Assembly (NCBI GenBank): GCA_014898425.1
Contig: RCSZ01000017.1
Coordinates: 186,001-250,000, forward strand
Source: Botryotinia globosa
Lineage: Eukaryota; Ascomycota; Leotiomycetes; Helotiales; Sclerotiniaceae
Direction: 5' to 3'
DNA: 64,000 bases
Both the position numbers and the translations under genes were made by a program. Each line of letters opens with the position of its first letter. The first letter of the stretch is position 1. Below are positions 1-11,014 of this stretch, piece after piece. Below the pieces are notes generated by a model, which was given only the letters and a program-made list of their open reading frames with translations, made no database searches and was not told the DNA's origin.

Positions 1-404
1 GATTACTACCAAGAAAATACAACATTCCTGTCGTCGTTGATACCCAATCGAGACTAAGCCTTCTTGACGATTACATTCCAACGTCCTCGAAATCTAAGGT
101 TGGTTCATTTTGTTCCTGTTATCAAACTGCCACCAAGCCATTGTCGCGGCCTGTCAGGTTCCTAGAGTCCTAGAGATCAACATGGAATTTCCTACCCTAC
201 CTAAGGAGTTTATGTGACTCCAATACTTTGGATCTTGTCCTTCTCATAATCTCATAACAAATACATGCTTCATTCCTTGTCTTCTTTTCGTTCATTTTGT
301 CAACTCTACATTGAACCTTGAACTAACCGCTGGCCGGCAATAATAGATAGAATCTACTTCGACTCTCAAACCAACACATTCTTTCTCTCTATATCACATT
401 CAAT
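1..404 (+). promoter_or_regulatory. Upstream region of the GH17 gene
   Basis: No coding sequence is visible. The last 100 bases before the ATG at 405 are pyrimidine- and CA-rich, as is common in fungal 5' leaders. I cannot place a transcription start or a specific factor site. Confidence 0.4.
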
Positions 405-1864
405 ATGAAGAGCGCCATCCTGTCCCTCGCGGGTTTCTCCCTTGTCCAGTTGACTTTGGCTCAACCATTCAGTATGTATTCGCTGGCGCAATCTATTCTC
501 ACAATACTTATCAACACATCACAGACCGCCATAATGCTCACCGGGCCATTCATGACAAGAGAAACTTGGTTACAGTGATTGATACTGTTGTCGTCGAGGC
601 TACCGAAATTCCAGAAGTCATAATCTATGTTAGCACTGACGGTACTCCTCTTTCAACTACTACCGAGTATCTCGACAACGAGCCAACAACCATCTATCAA
701 TCGAACCCATCTGTCGCTACCTCGAGTGCCACCACTACGACTACTCCAGCTGCCGATGTTCAAGCTGCCGCTGCTGTTGCTGTGCAACCATCCACTCAAA
801 CTACTCCCGCTGCTGTAAGCACAACAGCAGCTCAAGCTCCAAGTGTAGAAGTCTCTGTCGCCGCCTCTGTCGCAGTCTCTGTGGCTCACACTAGTGATGC
901 TGCCCCTGTTCCCGCTACTCCTACCAGTGCTGCTGCCCCCGTTGTCAGCTCTTCCAGCAGCTCTGCCGTTGTTTCGGTCCCAGTTTCTTCGAGCTCTTCC
1001 ACCACTTCTTCCGCTGCAGCTGCATCCACCTCAGCTGTCGCTGCATCATCTGGAGGATATGGATTCGCATACTCTCCTTACATGGCCAATAACGCTTGCA
1101 AGACTCAAGACCAAGTGAACGCGGACTTTGCCGCAGTTCCATCATCATACTCTACCGTCCGTATCTACGGAACAGATTGCAATCAAGTCGCCACTACTTT
1201 GGTAGCCGCCAAGAAGTATGGTTTCAAGATCTTTGCTGGTGTATACGATTTCGCTCAGGTTTCATCCGAAACTCAAGCAATTGTCGACGCTGTCGATGGT
1301 GATTGGAGTTCCATCACTACCATCTCCATCGGAAACGAGTGGGTCAACAATGGTGTCACTGATGCTGCTGGTGTTGCCGGTGCCGTCGCTACTGCTAAAT
1401 CTATCCTTTCTGCCGCCAACTACCCCGGAAAGGTTGTAGCTGTCGATACCTTGGCTGCCACTAAGCTTTACCCAAGTCTTTGCGACAATGTTGCCTATTG
1501 CGCTGTCAATTGCCATCCTTTCTTCGACACCAACACCGCCGCCGATGCTGCTGGTACCTTCCTTAGCACCCAAATCTCTGAGTTGAGAGCCCTCTTGTCC
1601 AACCCTGACATGGACATTGTTATCACTGAGACCGGATGGCCATCCGCTGGAACATCTCACGATCAGGCTGTCGCCTCTCCTGCTGCTCAGGCCACTGCTA
1701 TGGCAGCCATCAAGGAGCTTTTCGCTTCCAACGCATCCAACGTTTTCCTTTTCAGCACATTCAATGATTACTGGAAGGTCAACACCGCAGCTCTTTACAT
1801 GGCAGAACAATCCTGGGGATACCTTGGAAATTCTCCTTCTGACGTAGCAGCTGGCCTGGTCTAA
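405..1864 (+). CDS. btgE: Secreted GH17 beta-1,3-glucanase-like cell-wall protein (BtgE/Scw11 type)
   Basis: Two exons, 405..471 and 525..1864, give 468 aa. The GTATGT/CAG intron joins an N-terminal exon beginning MKSAILSLAGFSLVQLTLA, a clear signal peptide, to the long reading frame. A Lys-Arg pair about 12 residues into exon 2 (HDKRN) suggests Kex2-type processing. Residues ~75-200 form a Ala/Ser/Thr/Pro-rich, probably O-glycosylated stalk. The catalytic domain starts near residue 200 (GYGFAYSPYMANNACKT) and resembles family 17. It carries ISIGNEWVNNG, with the probable acid/base Glu294, and VITETGWPSAG, with the nucleophile Glu391. Family members act on beta-1,3-glucan in the wall during growth and cell separation. 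No C-terminal GPI signal is apparent. The family is certain; the exact substrate and whether it hydrolyses or transfers are inferred. Confidence 0.93.
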
Positions 1865-3552
1865 ATTCTCACGCAAACCTGAATGACGATCTGATTTAAC
1901 CTTTGGAGTATTCACGGCGTTCTTTGGGGGTTACAACCAATATGTACATACATGTGGTGTGAACATACAAAACTTTTTTCTGCTATTGTTGTACTTGATG
2001 GAGTGGAAGGAATTGATGAATGGAAATCTGAGACAAAAAATGAGTGTATTTCATACTGTTGAGAGCCGACTGTTGGGTACTAGGCTCCGAGTATATATTG
2101 CGCGCGGTTCGTGGTGGGGAGATTAGATGGGCTGAGGCTGCAAAATAGTGTTGTGAGCTTGATGGTAGGATGGAGATACTTTTCAATTGTACATATTGTA
2201 GTTTTTATTTGGAGGGACCAAAGAGAGAAATGACGATACCAACCTGAATTGATGATACAAAAAATCGGGGACTTTTGAGTCTTAGTTTGTTTTGTGTGAT
2301 GCATGATATAGTGATGGGATCTATTGAGAGGGGCTTGAGTAATCTGAACCTCGAGGTTACGAAAGCGGCACCAGGGCTGGTATGATTCGGACATGCGAAC
2401 AACAACCGCAATTGATTATAACAATATCTCTTGTTCAGATAGCAAGGAATCAAGCATATGTTTGAAGAGAACTCAATATCGGGATTGCAGGAGTGGTAGA
2501 GAGCTGGTATTTGAAAGCCTGGATCCGGAACCTTGGAAGTCCTTCTTTTACCATCGCACCTTAGCCAGAAAGAGAAGGACAAATTTTGTCTTTCGCAAAT
2601 ACTCCCAAAGAAACTGTACGTACATGTGTATATTGCGAAAGAGATAATTGGAATTGGAAAATTTGAAGAAATTCGAAGTAGAAACCTTCGAACTCCTATT
2701 AGTTGGTTTTCTGGTGTATGTGTTGATGGTACGGCGATGGCGTGTAGAGTTGGTTTGGCTTGACTTGACTTGACTTGACTTTAGGGGTAGGAGTATAGTA
2801 TTTGATAGGGTCGCTAGTTCTAGCCCCGAGAGCTTGGGGGGGGGAGGTCTGTTTGGAAGTTTGGGGGGTGGTGTGGAAGATGTGAGGACAATATTCGATT
2901 GTTTGATTGGATGAGAGTTTGGGTTTGAGTTGGGGTTTGAAGAGGCGAGGAGGTGAGGAAGTAGGCAGGAGATAGGGGGGAAGGGTTAGAGTTGTTGATG
3001 ATCTGTGTCGATTATTATGTTGCAGCGCTGTTGTACTTCAAGCATGACATGTTTTTGTGGGGTCGAGACTTGTTGTCTTGGGATGCTTGGGGCTGAGGAG
3101 ATGAGTGTGGATTTCAAGTAGATTTGGAGTTTGAGATGGTGAGGAAGATGCCGAGGAGAATAATTCGGTTGCCTCGAAACGATGTAGCTTTACCTCGCCC
3201 TGCCTTTCATTCCCATAGGCATCCTCACATCCACGCCTATGCACATCCTCAACTATTTACAATATAATGTAAGTCGAATATGATCATGCCATAGCATAGG
3301 GTTGCTTTAAGGGGGATCTAGGAAGAGGGAATTGAATGCTACGTATTTTTTGCCTGCGATGGATTTGGAGCAACACATTTAAATCTATCAACAGGAATGC
3401 AAAATGGTAATATCTCAGTCACAAAGCATCACACAAGCATCATGGAGAGTATCGATAAATGAGAGGAACAGTGTTCAATTGTCTACCCTCATACAGTGGT
3501 CGACCTATTTCTTCACCATCATTTCCTCCCTTTCTCATCACATTCAACTAAT
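1865..3552. other. Intergenic region between convergent genes
   Basis: This 1.7-kb stretch lies between the 3' ends of the GH17 gene (+) and RPS20 (-), so it must hold both 3' UTRs and terminators. The small reading frames have no recognisable family and no splice logic joining them. It contains a short (TTGAC)n pentanucleotide run at about 2759-2782 and a G-rich, purine-skewed stretch at 2780-3000. I see no RNA gene. Confidence 0.5.
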
Positions 3553-4113
3553 TTATGCAGCGATGGTAACCTCAACCTCAACACCAGCTTCGATGTTGAT
3601 GATGATTTGCTTGACAACCTCGGTAGGGGCGTTGAGACTATTGTGCAATTAGTATACCGTTCTCTCCATATATTTTTCTATTCCTCATAATCTTCTGCCA
3701 GATTTCCAATTGTAAAGAATGCGGGGGGGGGACGTACTCAATGAGACGCTTGTGGATTCTCATCTCGAAGCAATCCCAGGTCTTGGAACCTTCACCACAA
3801 GGGGTTTTACGGGTGGTAACCTTCAAGGTTTGGGTTGGGAGACGGACTGGTCCCTTAATTCGGAGATCCTTTCCCTTGGCACGCTCGATGAGCTCACGGC
3901 AGACCTTCTCGAGGGACTCAACCTTCTTGGAGGTGAGGGTGATTCTGATCTTGTGGGTTTTCTACGAAAGGGGGAATAGGTTAGTTTCATAATCTATATT
4001 TCCAATTCGATATGCGATTTGAACTTCGCGCAAACGAGGGGGGATGTTGAACGTAGTTGGAGGAAACGTACTGGGCCTTCACCGGCGAAATCCTTATCCT
4101 TGTTGTAAGACAT
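3553..4113 (-). CDS. RPS20: 40S ribosomal protein S20 (uS10)
   Basis: Three exons on the minus strand, 4113..4072, 3961..3738 and 3637..3553, encode 116 aa. The first exon encodes [14 protein letters not shown] and stops at a GTACGT donor. Exon 2 continues [11 protein letters not shown] and includes the invariant core [15 protein letters not shown] and MRIHKRLID. Exon 3 ends with [10 protein letters not shown]. Length and motifs match eukaryotic uS10, which sits in the head of the small ribosomal subunit and takes part in rRNA binding. uS10 is also a ubiquitination target in collided-ribosome surveillance, and the divergently transcribed neighbour is a Cue3-like factor of that pathway. Intron 2 starts with a run of nine C's after the donor on the coding strand. 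Confidence 0.95.
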
Positions 4114-4828
4114 GTTTGCTGATAGATTGAATGGATTGATAGAATGGGATTCTATTGATTGATGTTATTCCTTCAAGACTCGAACGATGGTTTCAGTTGC
4201 GGCAAAGTGATGAAGGTGGTCGTAGAGAAAGAATTCTGAGATTTGTCGTAAAGATTAGATAAAATTGAAGATTCACGAAAACTGTGGGAGAAAGTCTTGG
4301 CTTTGCAGGGTTAAACGAATGAATTCTATTGGTTGAGGATCACATCTGTAAGGTTTCGTGAGAATTGATGCCTTACAATCTTTGGCGCGGCATACGACTT
4401 CAATTTAAGGCATCTATATATTTTTCATCCAAGATGCCATCATCATTGCTTTGATAGGTGGGTCAAGTTGATGAATGTGACCGAGTGCAATACATAGCAG
4501 CAGGAAGTAATTTGATGGTATACCTACATGTTGAGTCAAACGGCGAGAGCACTTATTGTACATATTTTGATACATTTAAATTCTTCAATTGCACTTCCTT
4601 CCTTCCTTTCACTTGCAAACACCTATCTCTTAAATGTACCAGACGATCAAAACTTTCCAATACATTTTAGCTTATTCAAGTTTCCATCAAATTAATTGAC
4701 CAGGCGAGGAAAGCCTTGGTGTCCCATACAGACCTGCCACCACCTGTTAACCTGGCCACAATATACCATCCTATTTCACGAGTTCACAATTACTTCCCAT
4801 CTTACCGATACTACAGCAGAACTCAGAG
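4114..4828. promoter_or_regulatory. Shared upstream region of RPS20 and the CUE-domain gene
   Basis: About 715 bp separate the two divergent start codons (RPS20 at 4113 on minus, the CUE gene at 4829 on plus), so it probably serves as a bidirectional promoter. A GGGTTAA block near 4310 reads TTAACCC on the RPS20 side and resembles telomere-box-like elements seen in some fungal ribosomal protein promoters; this is weak. No other gene is visible. Confidence 0.4.
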
Positions 4829-6895
4829 ATGGCGTCAAAATCAATAGTTCTTCCACCTTTAGTTCCATATCCCAAATTGTCATGGAGGTCAAACATGCTA
4901 CCGGAGGAGTGGGAAGCTTGCTTAGATGCCTGGATATCTCTGACTGAAGCACATCTATCAATACCATCTCCGGATTTTGTACGGATATCAGCAAAAGATG
5001 AATCCCTACCGAACTTCCTGGCATCCTACTTTGCCGAAACAGCTCTATCACATGACGAAAACTCGTTAGCCAATTCCTCAAAGACCAAGCAACTTCGCAA
5101 GCAAGCATATATTCTGCTTTATAGGCTGGTTGGTGTTGACAAATCACCTGAATCATTACTGAGCTGGGAAGTTCTCGCAGATGTATGCAAAGTTTATGGG
5201 AAGGAAAGGGGCAGCAAAGTCACAACATTAGTATGGAGCAAGCACTCTTCAATGATCGAGGGCTCGCTGGGCAGTGTCAAGAGCTTGTTGACAGAAGAGC
5301 TGGATGCTGGGATCAAAGGAGACCTCAAAGGTTCGGAAATACAATTGAGACGATTAAATCGACTGTTATACGCTTCTCCTGAAGCAGCTTCGTTCTTCAT
5401 GGCTGGGGATGATTTTGTGGATGCTCTTATAAGTTGTTACAAGCTCATGAATCCACCACTACGAAAGGTCATCATCTCTACTATCTATCTCTGTATTATT
5501 GGGCTTACAGAAGGCCCTAAACCGAGATTTTCGTCACTCGTCGACCAACTTTATTCCTTGAGTGCTGCGGCTGAAGCACATAAGAAAGGTCCAACTAATG
5601 TGAATGACTCGTTGGTTGCAGAGCTGGTCACAGTAACACCTGTTTTGAAGCAACTTCAACAAAGAATCGATGCTAGTGGCTCGGGGTCGAGCAGAGCAAA
5701 GTCTGTGATTACTACTCTACAAGGCTTTCGTAAACCTGGAGGTAGCGGCAGGCCTTTACGCCTTGTCAAGAAGAAAACTAACAAAGGCAAGGGATTGGCT
5801 GATACTGATAATCATGAAAATAGTAGTTCACACGTTCATCAGATGAGTCTCATATCACAAGTTCAGGATTTGTTCCCAGATCTTGGATCAGGCTTTATCG
5901 TGAAGTTACTTGAACAATATAACGATAATACTGAGAAAGTCATATCTCATCTTCTGGATGGATCTCTTCCGCCTAGTATAAATAATGCCGATCGACATGA
6001 GGAAATGTATGTGTCCTCATTCTTCCAAACTCACCACTCTAACCATCTCTATAGCGAACTACCTAACGAGCCATCTTCAAGTCACGACGACCTAGTACCT
6101 CATTCAACTCCCCCGCAACTTCCTACTCGCCGCAATATCTTTGATGACGACGAACTTGACCAGCTCACGGTTGATGCATCTCGCCTGCATTTCGGACGTC
6201 GCAACCCCGATCAAACCGCCGATGATGTGCTCCAAGATCGCTCCACCGCTCCCAATAAAGCCGCGATTCTCTCTGCACTTGCTGCTTTCGATTCTGACGA
6301 TGATGAAAGAGATGATACATATGATGTCGCTGATGTCGGTGGAACGGTTGATTCTACCAACCCTGAAGAATTCAACCCCGAGAATAGCTCACAGCAGAGT
6401 GCACATGACGAAACCCTCTTCCGTGCCTACAAGTCATCACCAAGCATATTTGCTAGAGATGCAACCACCCGTAGAAGTAAAGAAAGAGCAGCTATAAGAC
6501 AAGATACAGGCATGACGGACGAAGCACTCGAGGGGTGGGCAGTCATGCTTTCTCGTGACCCTAGGCAAATGCGACGACTCGAAACTCGATTCGCTACGTT
6601 TAAGGGAGAACAGACAAGTTTAGAGAGTACGTCGTGGAAAGCTGTTGAGGGGGAGGAAGACGGGAATGGAAATGGAAATAGGGGTAGAGGAGGCAGAATT
6701 AGAGGACAGGGTAGAGGCGGGAGAGGTGGCAGAGGTGGCGGGGGAAGAGGCAGTGGAAACGTGGCGGGTACAAGTGGTGACAAGGAGACAGACGTCGCTA
6801 GGCAGAGGAAAGAAGCGAATAAGGGATCGAGAGCTAATCACAATCGTAGGGAGGGGAGGGCGAGGAAAATGGCTAGGGGAGGATTTCCGGGGTAG
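4829..6895 (+). CDS. CUE3: CUE-domain protein of the Cue3/ASCC2 type (ribosome quality control trigger complex)
   Basis: A single uninterrupted exon encodes 688 aa. The N-terminal ~300 residues are a helical ASCC2-like region (motif PLVPYPKLSW near the start). A CUE ubiquitin-binding domain lies at about residues 338-382 (SLISQVQDLFPDLGSGFIV..LLEQYNDNTEKVISHLLDG), with the FP and LL signatures. The following section is acidic and disordered. Residues ~618-643 are an RGG/GR-rich tract, and the extreme C-terminus is basic (RKMARGGFPG). In yeast, Cue3/Rqt3 works with the helicase Slh1 to split collided ribosomes marked by ubiquitin on ribosomal protein uS10; ASCC2 does the equivalent in animals. 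Function is inferred from family; the RGG tract suggests RNA contact. Confidence 0.85.
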   Translation: MASKSIVLPPLVPYPKLSWRSNMLPEEWEACLDAWISLTEAHLSIPSPDFVRISAKDESLPNFLASYFAETALSHDENSLANSSKTKQLRKQAYILLYRLVGVDKSPESLLSWEVLADVCKVYGKERGSKVTTLVWSKHSSMIEGSLGSVKSLLTEELDAGIKGDLKGSEIQLRRLNRLLYASPEAASFFMAGDDFVDALISCYKLMNPPLRKVIISTIYLCIIGLTEGPKPRFSSLVDQLYSLSAAAEAHKKGPTNVNDSLVAELVTVTPVLKQLQQRIDASGSGSSRAKSVITTLQGFRKPGGSGRPLRLVKKKTNKGKGLADTDNHENSSSHVHQMSLISQVQDLFPDLGSGFIVKLLEQYNDNTEKVISHLLDGSLPPSINNADRHEEMYVSSFFQTHHSNHLYSELPNEPSSSHDDLVPHSTPPQLPTRRNIFDDDELDQLTVDASRLHFGRRNPDQTADDVLQDRSTAPNKAAILSALAAFDSDDDERDDTYDVADVGGTVDSTNPEEFNPENSSQQSAHDETLFRAYKSSPSIFARDATTRRSKERAAIRQDTGMTDEALEGWAVMLSRDPRQMRRLETRFATFKGEQTSLESTSWKAVEGEEDGNGNGNRGRGGRIRGQGRGGRGGRGGGGRGSGNVAGTSGDKETDVARQRKEANKGSRANHNRREGRARKMARGGFPG

Positions 6896-7661
6896 TGGAA
6901 AGAGCCTTCGAGTATGGAGGTTGAATATAAGAAAGTGGAAAGCGTAGATACCTTTAGATTAATCTCGATACCATCGACTTGTTAATCATCATCCACATAC
7001 ATGCCATGTTTCAATAGTACGTACCTTCACTTAGATGCGACAACTTTCGGAATTCGGGGGAAGGCCATGGTCTTGACCGAGGGGCGTAGAAGTGAAGCGA
7101 GAGCATGGAGGTTGAGGATTGGGAGGCCGAGGACGCGATAGATTATGGTAGAATACGAACTGCAATAGTACAATGATGAAATGCATCTACTTGAAGTATG
7201 AGTAGAAAAGCAAGAAGTAGTAACAGCTATGAAGTAGAATCCTGTTTGTCGAGATCCATGCGCTTGCTCGTTGGGTCAATTCCTAATCTAATCTGTCCTC
7301 TATGATGTCAAAACGCTGTTTACGCTCAGTCTCCACCTTACGTGACAACAAATCCTCTACACTAGAACACGCACATTTTGTAAAGAAAACAGATATCTTC
7401 ATTTGAAAAAATGAGCCAAATGATCTACTATATGGCATATTCCATGATATTAATGCATCATATCCATACTATCTATACATGCCCAAACCATGACCGAATT
7501 AAGCCCGTCAAAACCACAAGCACAACTTCAAACCAAATTGATAATTGCATAACCTTCCCACTAATACTCCTAGTAAACCTTCTTTGATACAAATTATACC
7601 AAGCCCCAATTACAAAATCATAGTAGCACAAATGGTGGGTTTATAGTGTACACATAGAAGC
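6896..7661. other. Intergenic region between convergent genes
   Basis: This is the 3' space between the CUE-domain gene (+) and INP1 (-). It is moderately AT-rich and has no reading frame or RNA structure I can support. It presumably holds the two terminators. Confidence 0.4.
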
Positions 7662-9616
7662 CTAATCGATTTCCCAACTCTCGCCGGAAGTCGTATCCTT
7701 CTTGGGTTGTGAGGAAAGCTCTCTTCGTCTTGAAGGCGTGGGTGTGAGACTAAATCCAAAGTCATCCTCGGTCCAACTTTCGCCATGATATTCGTCTTCG
7801 GTGAAATCCCAATGTACGGCCTCTCCTTCACCAAGTAGCACCCCTCTCCATTCACCCGCTGCAATTTTCGATGCAACGTTAATCATCACTTGCAGTAAAT
7901 GACTTGGAGGACTCAAAAGAATTTCGCAAGTCTTTTGGATGATGGCTGTTGGGAGATGTCGAGCGGTTTGTAGTCGCCGTGATCCCGGTGGTGGAGAAAA
8001 CAGGTTTACTGCAGCAGGGAGAGGGGATAGTGTTCTTCTTCGTGAGTTGCTACCTGTAGTACCGCGTTGTCTCAACCTTGGTGGCGAAGGAGTAGTGGCC
8101 TCAAAAGCTTCATCTTCAGACTTGCCGCAATCATTGACCAAAGTCGGTGTCTTTGGAGCAGGTGACAAACTTCGAGGAGATGTACTAATGAGTGAAGGTG
8201 TGTGCCATACTCCGTGTGTCTCGGGGGTTACATTAAGCTGTGAGATTGCTTGCGTAGGGTGTACTTTCTTTGGAAGGACAATATTATCATGGGGGTATGG
8301 AAAAGTGATAGGTGAAGGTGGTCCGGACAAGGGCGGTGACGGTGGTACATCAAGTGGAGAGTGCCATGACTGTGTAGAGTGAAACGAATCGACGCTTGAT
8401 GAAAGCTCAGAATCAAGGTCACCGACCGCAATTTTGCCCACTGGAGACCTGTTTCGACGCTTTGAAGGTGGACTTGTGACTAGAGAGAGGATAGGAGGGG
8501 CTGTGATCGATCGACTACAGTGATGTAACACTTGTGAGGGCCTTCTGGAGCCAGGAAGTGATTGCGAACGTGGCGATTGAGCGGGAGTTTTAACTATAGC
8601 ATTAGAGTCGTACGTTGCGTCACCTTCACCAACCTCTACACGGGACAAGGCAGTAAGTATAGATTCCGATGAGGCTTCACCATTTTCTGTTGAATGAGGT
8701 TCGACTGCACGAGTTATTAGTGGGTATGTTGGGGAGTGTACTGTTGGGTTCGTAGGTTTGGCTACAGATGTTTCTGGCGTTTCGTCTTGGAATTGCAGGT
8801 CTGATATGCATGTCTCTGTGGGGCTGGCTGCGGTTCGATGCAGTGCTGAAGTCTGAAGTGGGGAAGAAGAGCGGGTTCTTCTGCATGACAGCTTTGGCGA
8901 GTTTGAGGTCAACGAGGTTGACTTTAAAGCAATAGGATAAAGGTCACCCCTAGGTAAAGGAATTCTAGATGATGATCTTTGTACTGGCTTCCACGGTTTT
9001 TGCGTGGTAGGTATTTGCAGAGCAATCGGCAGATCAACTGAAAATGTTCTTTGGAATGGACAAGGAGTCTTTTCATATAACAACACTTGCGCCAATATCT
9101 TCTTCAGTTCTTCTCCTTGCTTAATCTCTTCGGGAGTTGTGTTGCTTATCTCGATTCGCCAGTACTCCTGCAGCCTTCGTACTTGCAGCACGAATTTGCT
9201 AGATCCATCGTCCGAGACAAACCAACATTGACTTCGAGGTAATATCGGCTTCAAAGCTTTCTGACAATTGAAAAACGCGACAGATTCGGGAGCTCTATAG
9301 ATGCGCAAAGTGCCTACAAATCTCACATCAGCATGAGCATTCATTCCTGGAGCGAACACAAAATTGCCACAAAACGCGTACCAACGGCGATTGTCCTTTC
9401 CCCAGGGGACGACCACCTCAAAGAGGAACCTATTTCGGTGTTTTCCTTCGCAGATCCATTACTCGAGCCTGGTCGCGATGAAGTTTGCGACGGTATTGAA
9501 AAAGATATGATGCGGGCGCCATCGACACTATAAAGTGTCTCGATTTGGGGATCGGGGGTCGATATTGATCGATCAGAAACAGACACAGCGCGTGTCGATA
9601 ATGAAGAATAAGCCAT
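7662..9616 (-). CDS. INP1: Inheritance of peroxisomes protein 1 (Inp1)
   Basis: Two exons, 9616..9382 and 9313..7662, give 628 aa. The ATG at 9616 is the only start, since an in-frame TAA lies just upstream. The 68-nt intron (GTACGC...TTTGTAG) restores ERTIAVGTLRIYRAPESVAF, the characteristic Inp1 segment. Exon 1 holds IETLYSVDGARIISF. Residues ~25-165 look like the PH-like Inp1 core (KALKPILPRSQCW, KFVLQVRR, YWRIEI, LLYEKTPCPFQR). A long Ser/Pro-rich disordered middle follows. The C-terminus carries LLQVMINVASKIAAGEWRG and an acidic WDFTEDEY tail. In yeast, Inp1 binds Pex3 and tethers peroxisomes to the mother-cell cortex; in filamentous fungi it should place peroxisomes similarly. Inferred from family resemblance. 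Confidence 0.85.
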
Positions 9617-10087
9617 TGGCAATTTTTCGCCGGTTTACGTTTTATATTTCCTGTCTGATGACCATCATGGTATTGTACATTTGCACGATAAGTGGCGATT
9701 TTTTTGAACGTCGAAAATAAATGCAGATTTGAGATATGGAGTTGTGTGTGCGCAAGCTGTCGCAGTTAGATTCGGCGGGTTTCAAGACGGCACAGGCAGT
9801 TCCATGTATCACCAAGAGGTGGCTTCCTGGCAATACTATTTCTTGGATGAAATTTCAAGAAAGAATGTAGAGTAGCAAGATTAAAGATGTGCGAGAGAGT
9901 GTGTCTGTGACAGTAGAAGAGACTATTGATTGTGGTGGTTAGAAGCAAGGAAGTTTATATTTGTAGATATACCTAGGATTGAGTATGGCGGCAGGTATAC
10001 AACGAGACGGCGCGCTTACAAAGTCGCTCTCCAACACATACTCTCATTCCTAAAAGTCAGTATTTGTCCAACATGAACGATTTCGGA

Positions 10088-10158
10088 GTATGTACGGTAT
10101 GTATGGTATGTATGGTATGTATGGTATGTATGGTATGTATGGTATGTATGGTATGTAT
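10088..10158. repeat. 9-bp minisatellite (TATGTATGG)n
   Basis: A tandem run of about seven to eight near-perfect 9-bp units. It makes a spurious reading frame with a three-residue period (Val-Cys-Met), which should not be annotated as a gene. Confidence 0.9.
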
Positions 10159-10593
10159 GAGTTTGCAATTGAGTCAAAGTCACATTGTTTCAATTTCAAT
10201 TTCCTGGAGATTTCTTAAGTTCGGACATTGGCGGATTGCCTTGCACGGAGCACATAATACAGGAAGTAGAGTACTGTAGTAATATAGCTAGAATGTAGCT
10301 TGTAGTGGGATCAGACAGTGGAGTGAGTGGTCAAGGTAAGTTATTATTAGTTGTCTTGAATCTCGAGATTGTATACCCGTACGTGCTGTGCCGTGGCGAA
10401 TAAAGTACATGGGAGGAAAGTAAGATGTGCCCCGGACCTTCAACTTGCTGTTCCAACATAAAGGGAAGCGACCAAAGTCCCGAAGAGTGAAGGGCATCAA
10501 TAAACAGTAATATATGTACCATTGCTCGTACTCCTTTTCCGCTTACAGTACACATGATGTATATTGATGGCGCTTCGGAGAACAAGCAACAAT

Positions 10594-10686
10594 GGTAATG
10601 TATAATGTATAATGTATAATATATAATATATAATATATAATATATAATATATAATATATAATGTATAAATGTATAATGTATAATGA
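10594..10686. repeat. AT microsatellite, TATAATA/TGTATAA units
   Basis: A simple-sequence tract of about 90 bp: TAATGTA units at both ends and TATAATA units in the middle. Confidence 0.9.
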
Positions 10687-11014
10687 GGGGTCAACATGAT
10701 GACGTCGCATAAGCCGAACCAGGAATGTTGTACAGTACCTAGCTTCTCAGAGCTCTGAGCTGTCGTATCGTATGCAGCGCAGCGTATTACTGGGATTGAA
10801 AGAAAAATAAAAATTGTGTCATGTTATATACTATCTACATACTAATAATACTATCACTCCTACAAACTACCTCCAGGTCCATATCCACTAGCTAATAAAT
10901 ACGAACAGACAAGAAGGCTGACACCTACACATTCTTCTCACCCTTCATTCAACCTTCGATATTTGACCTTCGATATTTGACCTTCGTTCACTCACGCATA
11001 GGCAAGGGGCAAAG

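Larger units (their letters stand above)
9617..11014. promoter_or_regulatory. Divergent upstream region of INP1 and the UsgS-like gene
   Basis: About 1.4 kb lie between the divergent starts. It contains two tandem-repeat tracts (annotated separately) and CT/CA-rich leader sequence from ~10,840 to 11,014. A repeated ATTTGACCTTCG motif occurs twice at about 10,960-10,987, just ahead of the + strand gene. No gene is supported here. Confidence 0.4.

Noticed and set aside
10064..10279. Cys-Met-Val repeat frame
   Set aside because: Artefact of the 9-bp minisatellite upstream of the UsgS-like gene.
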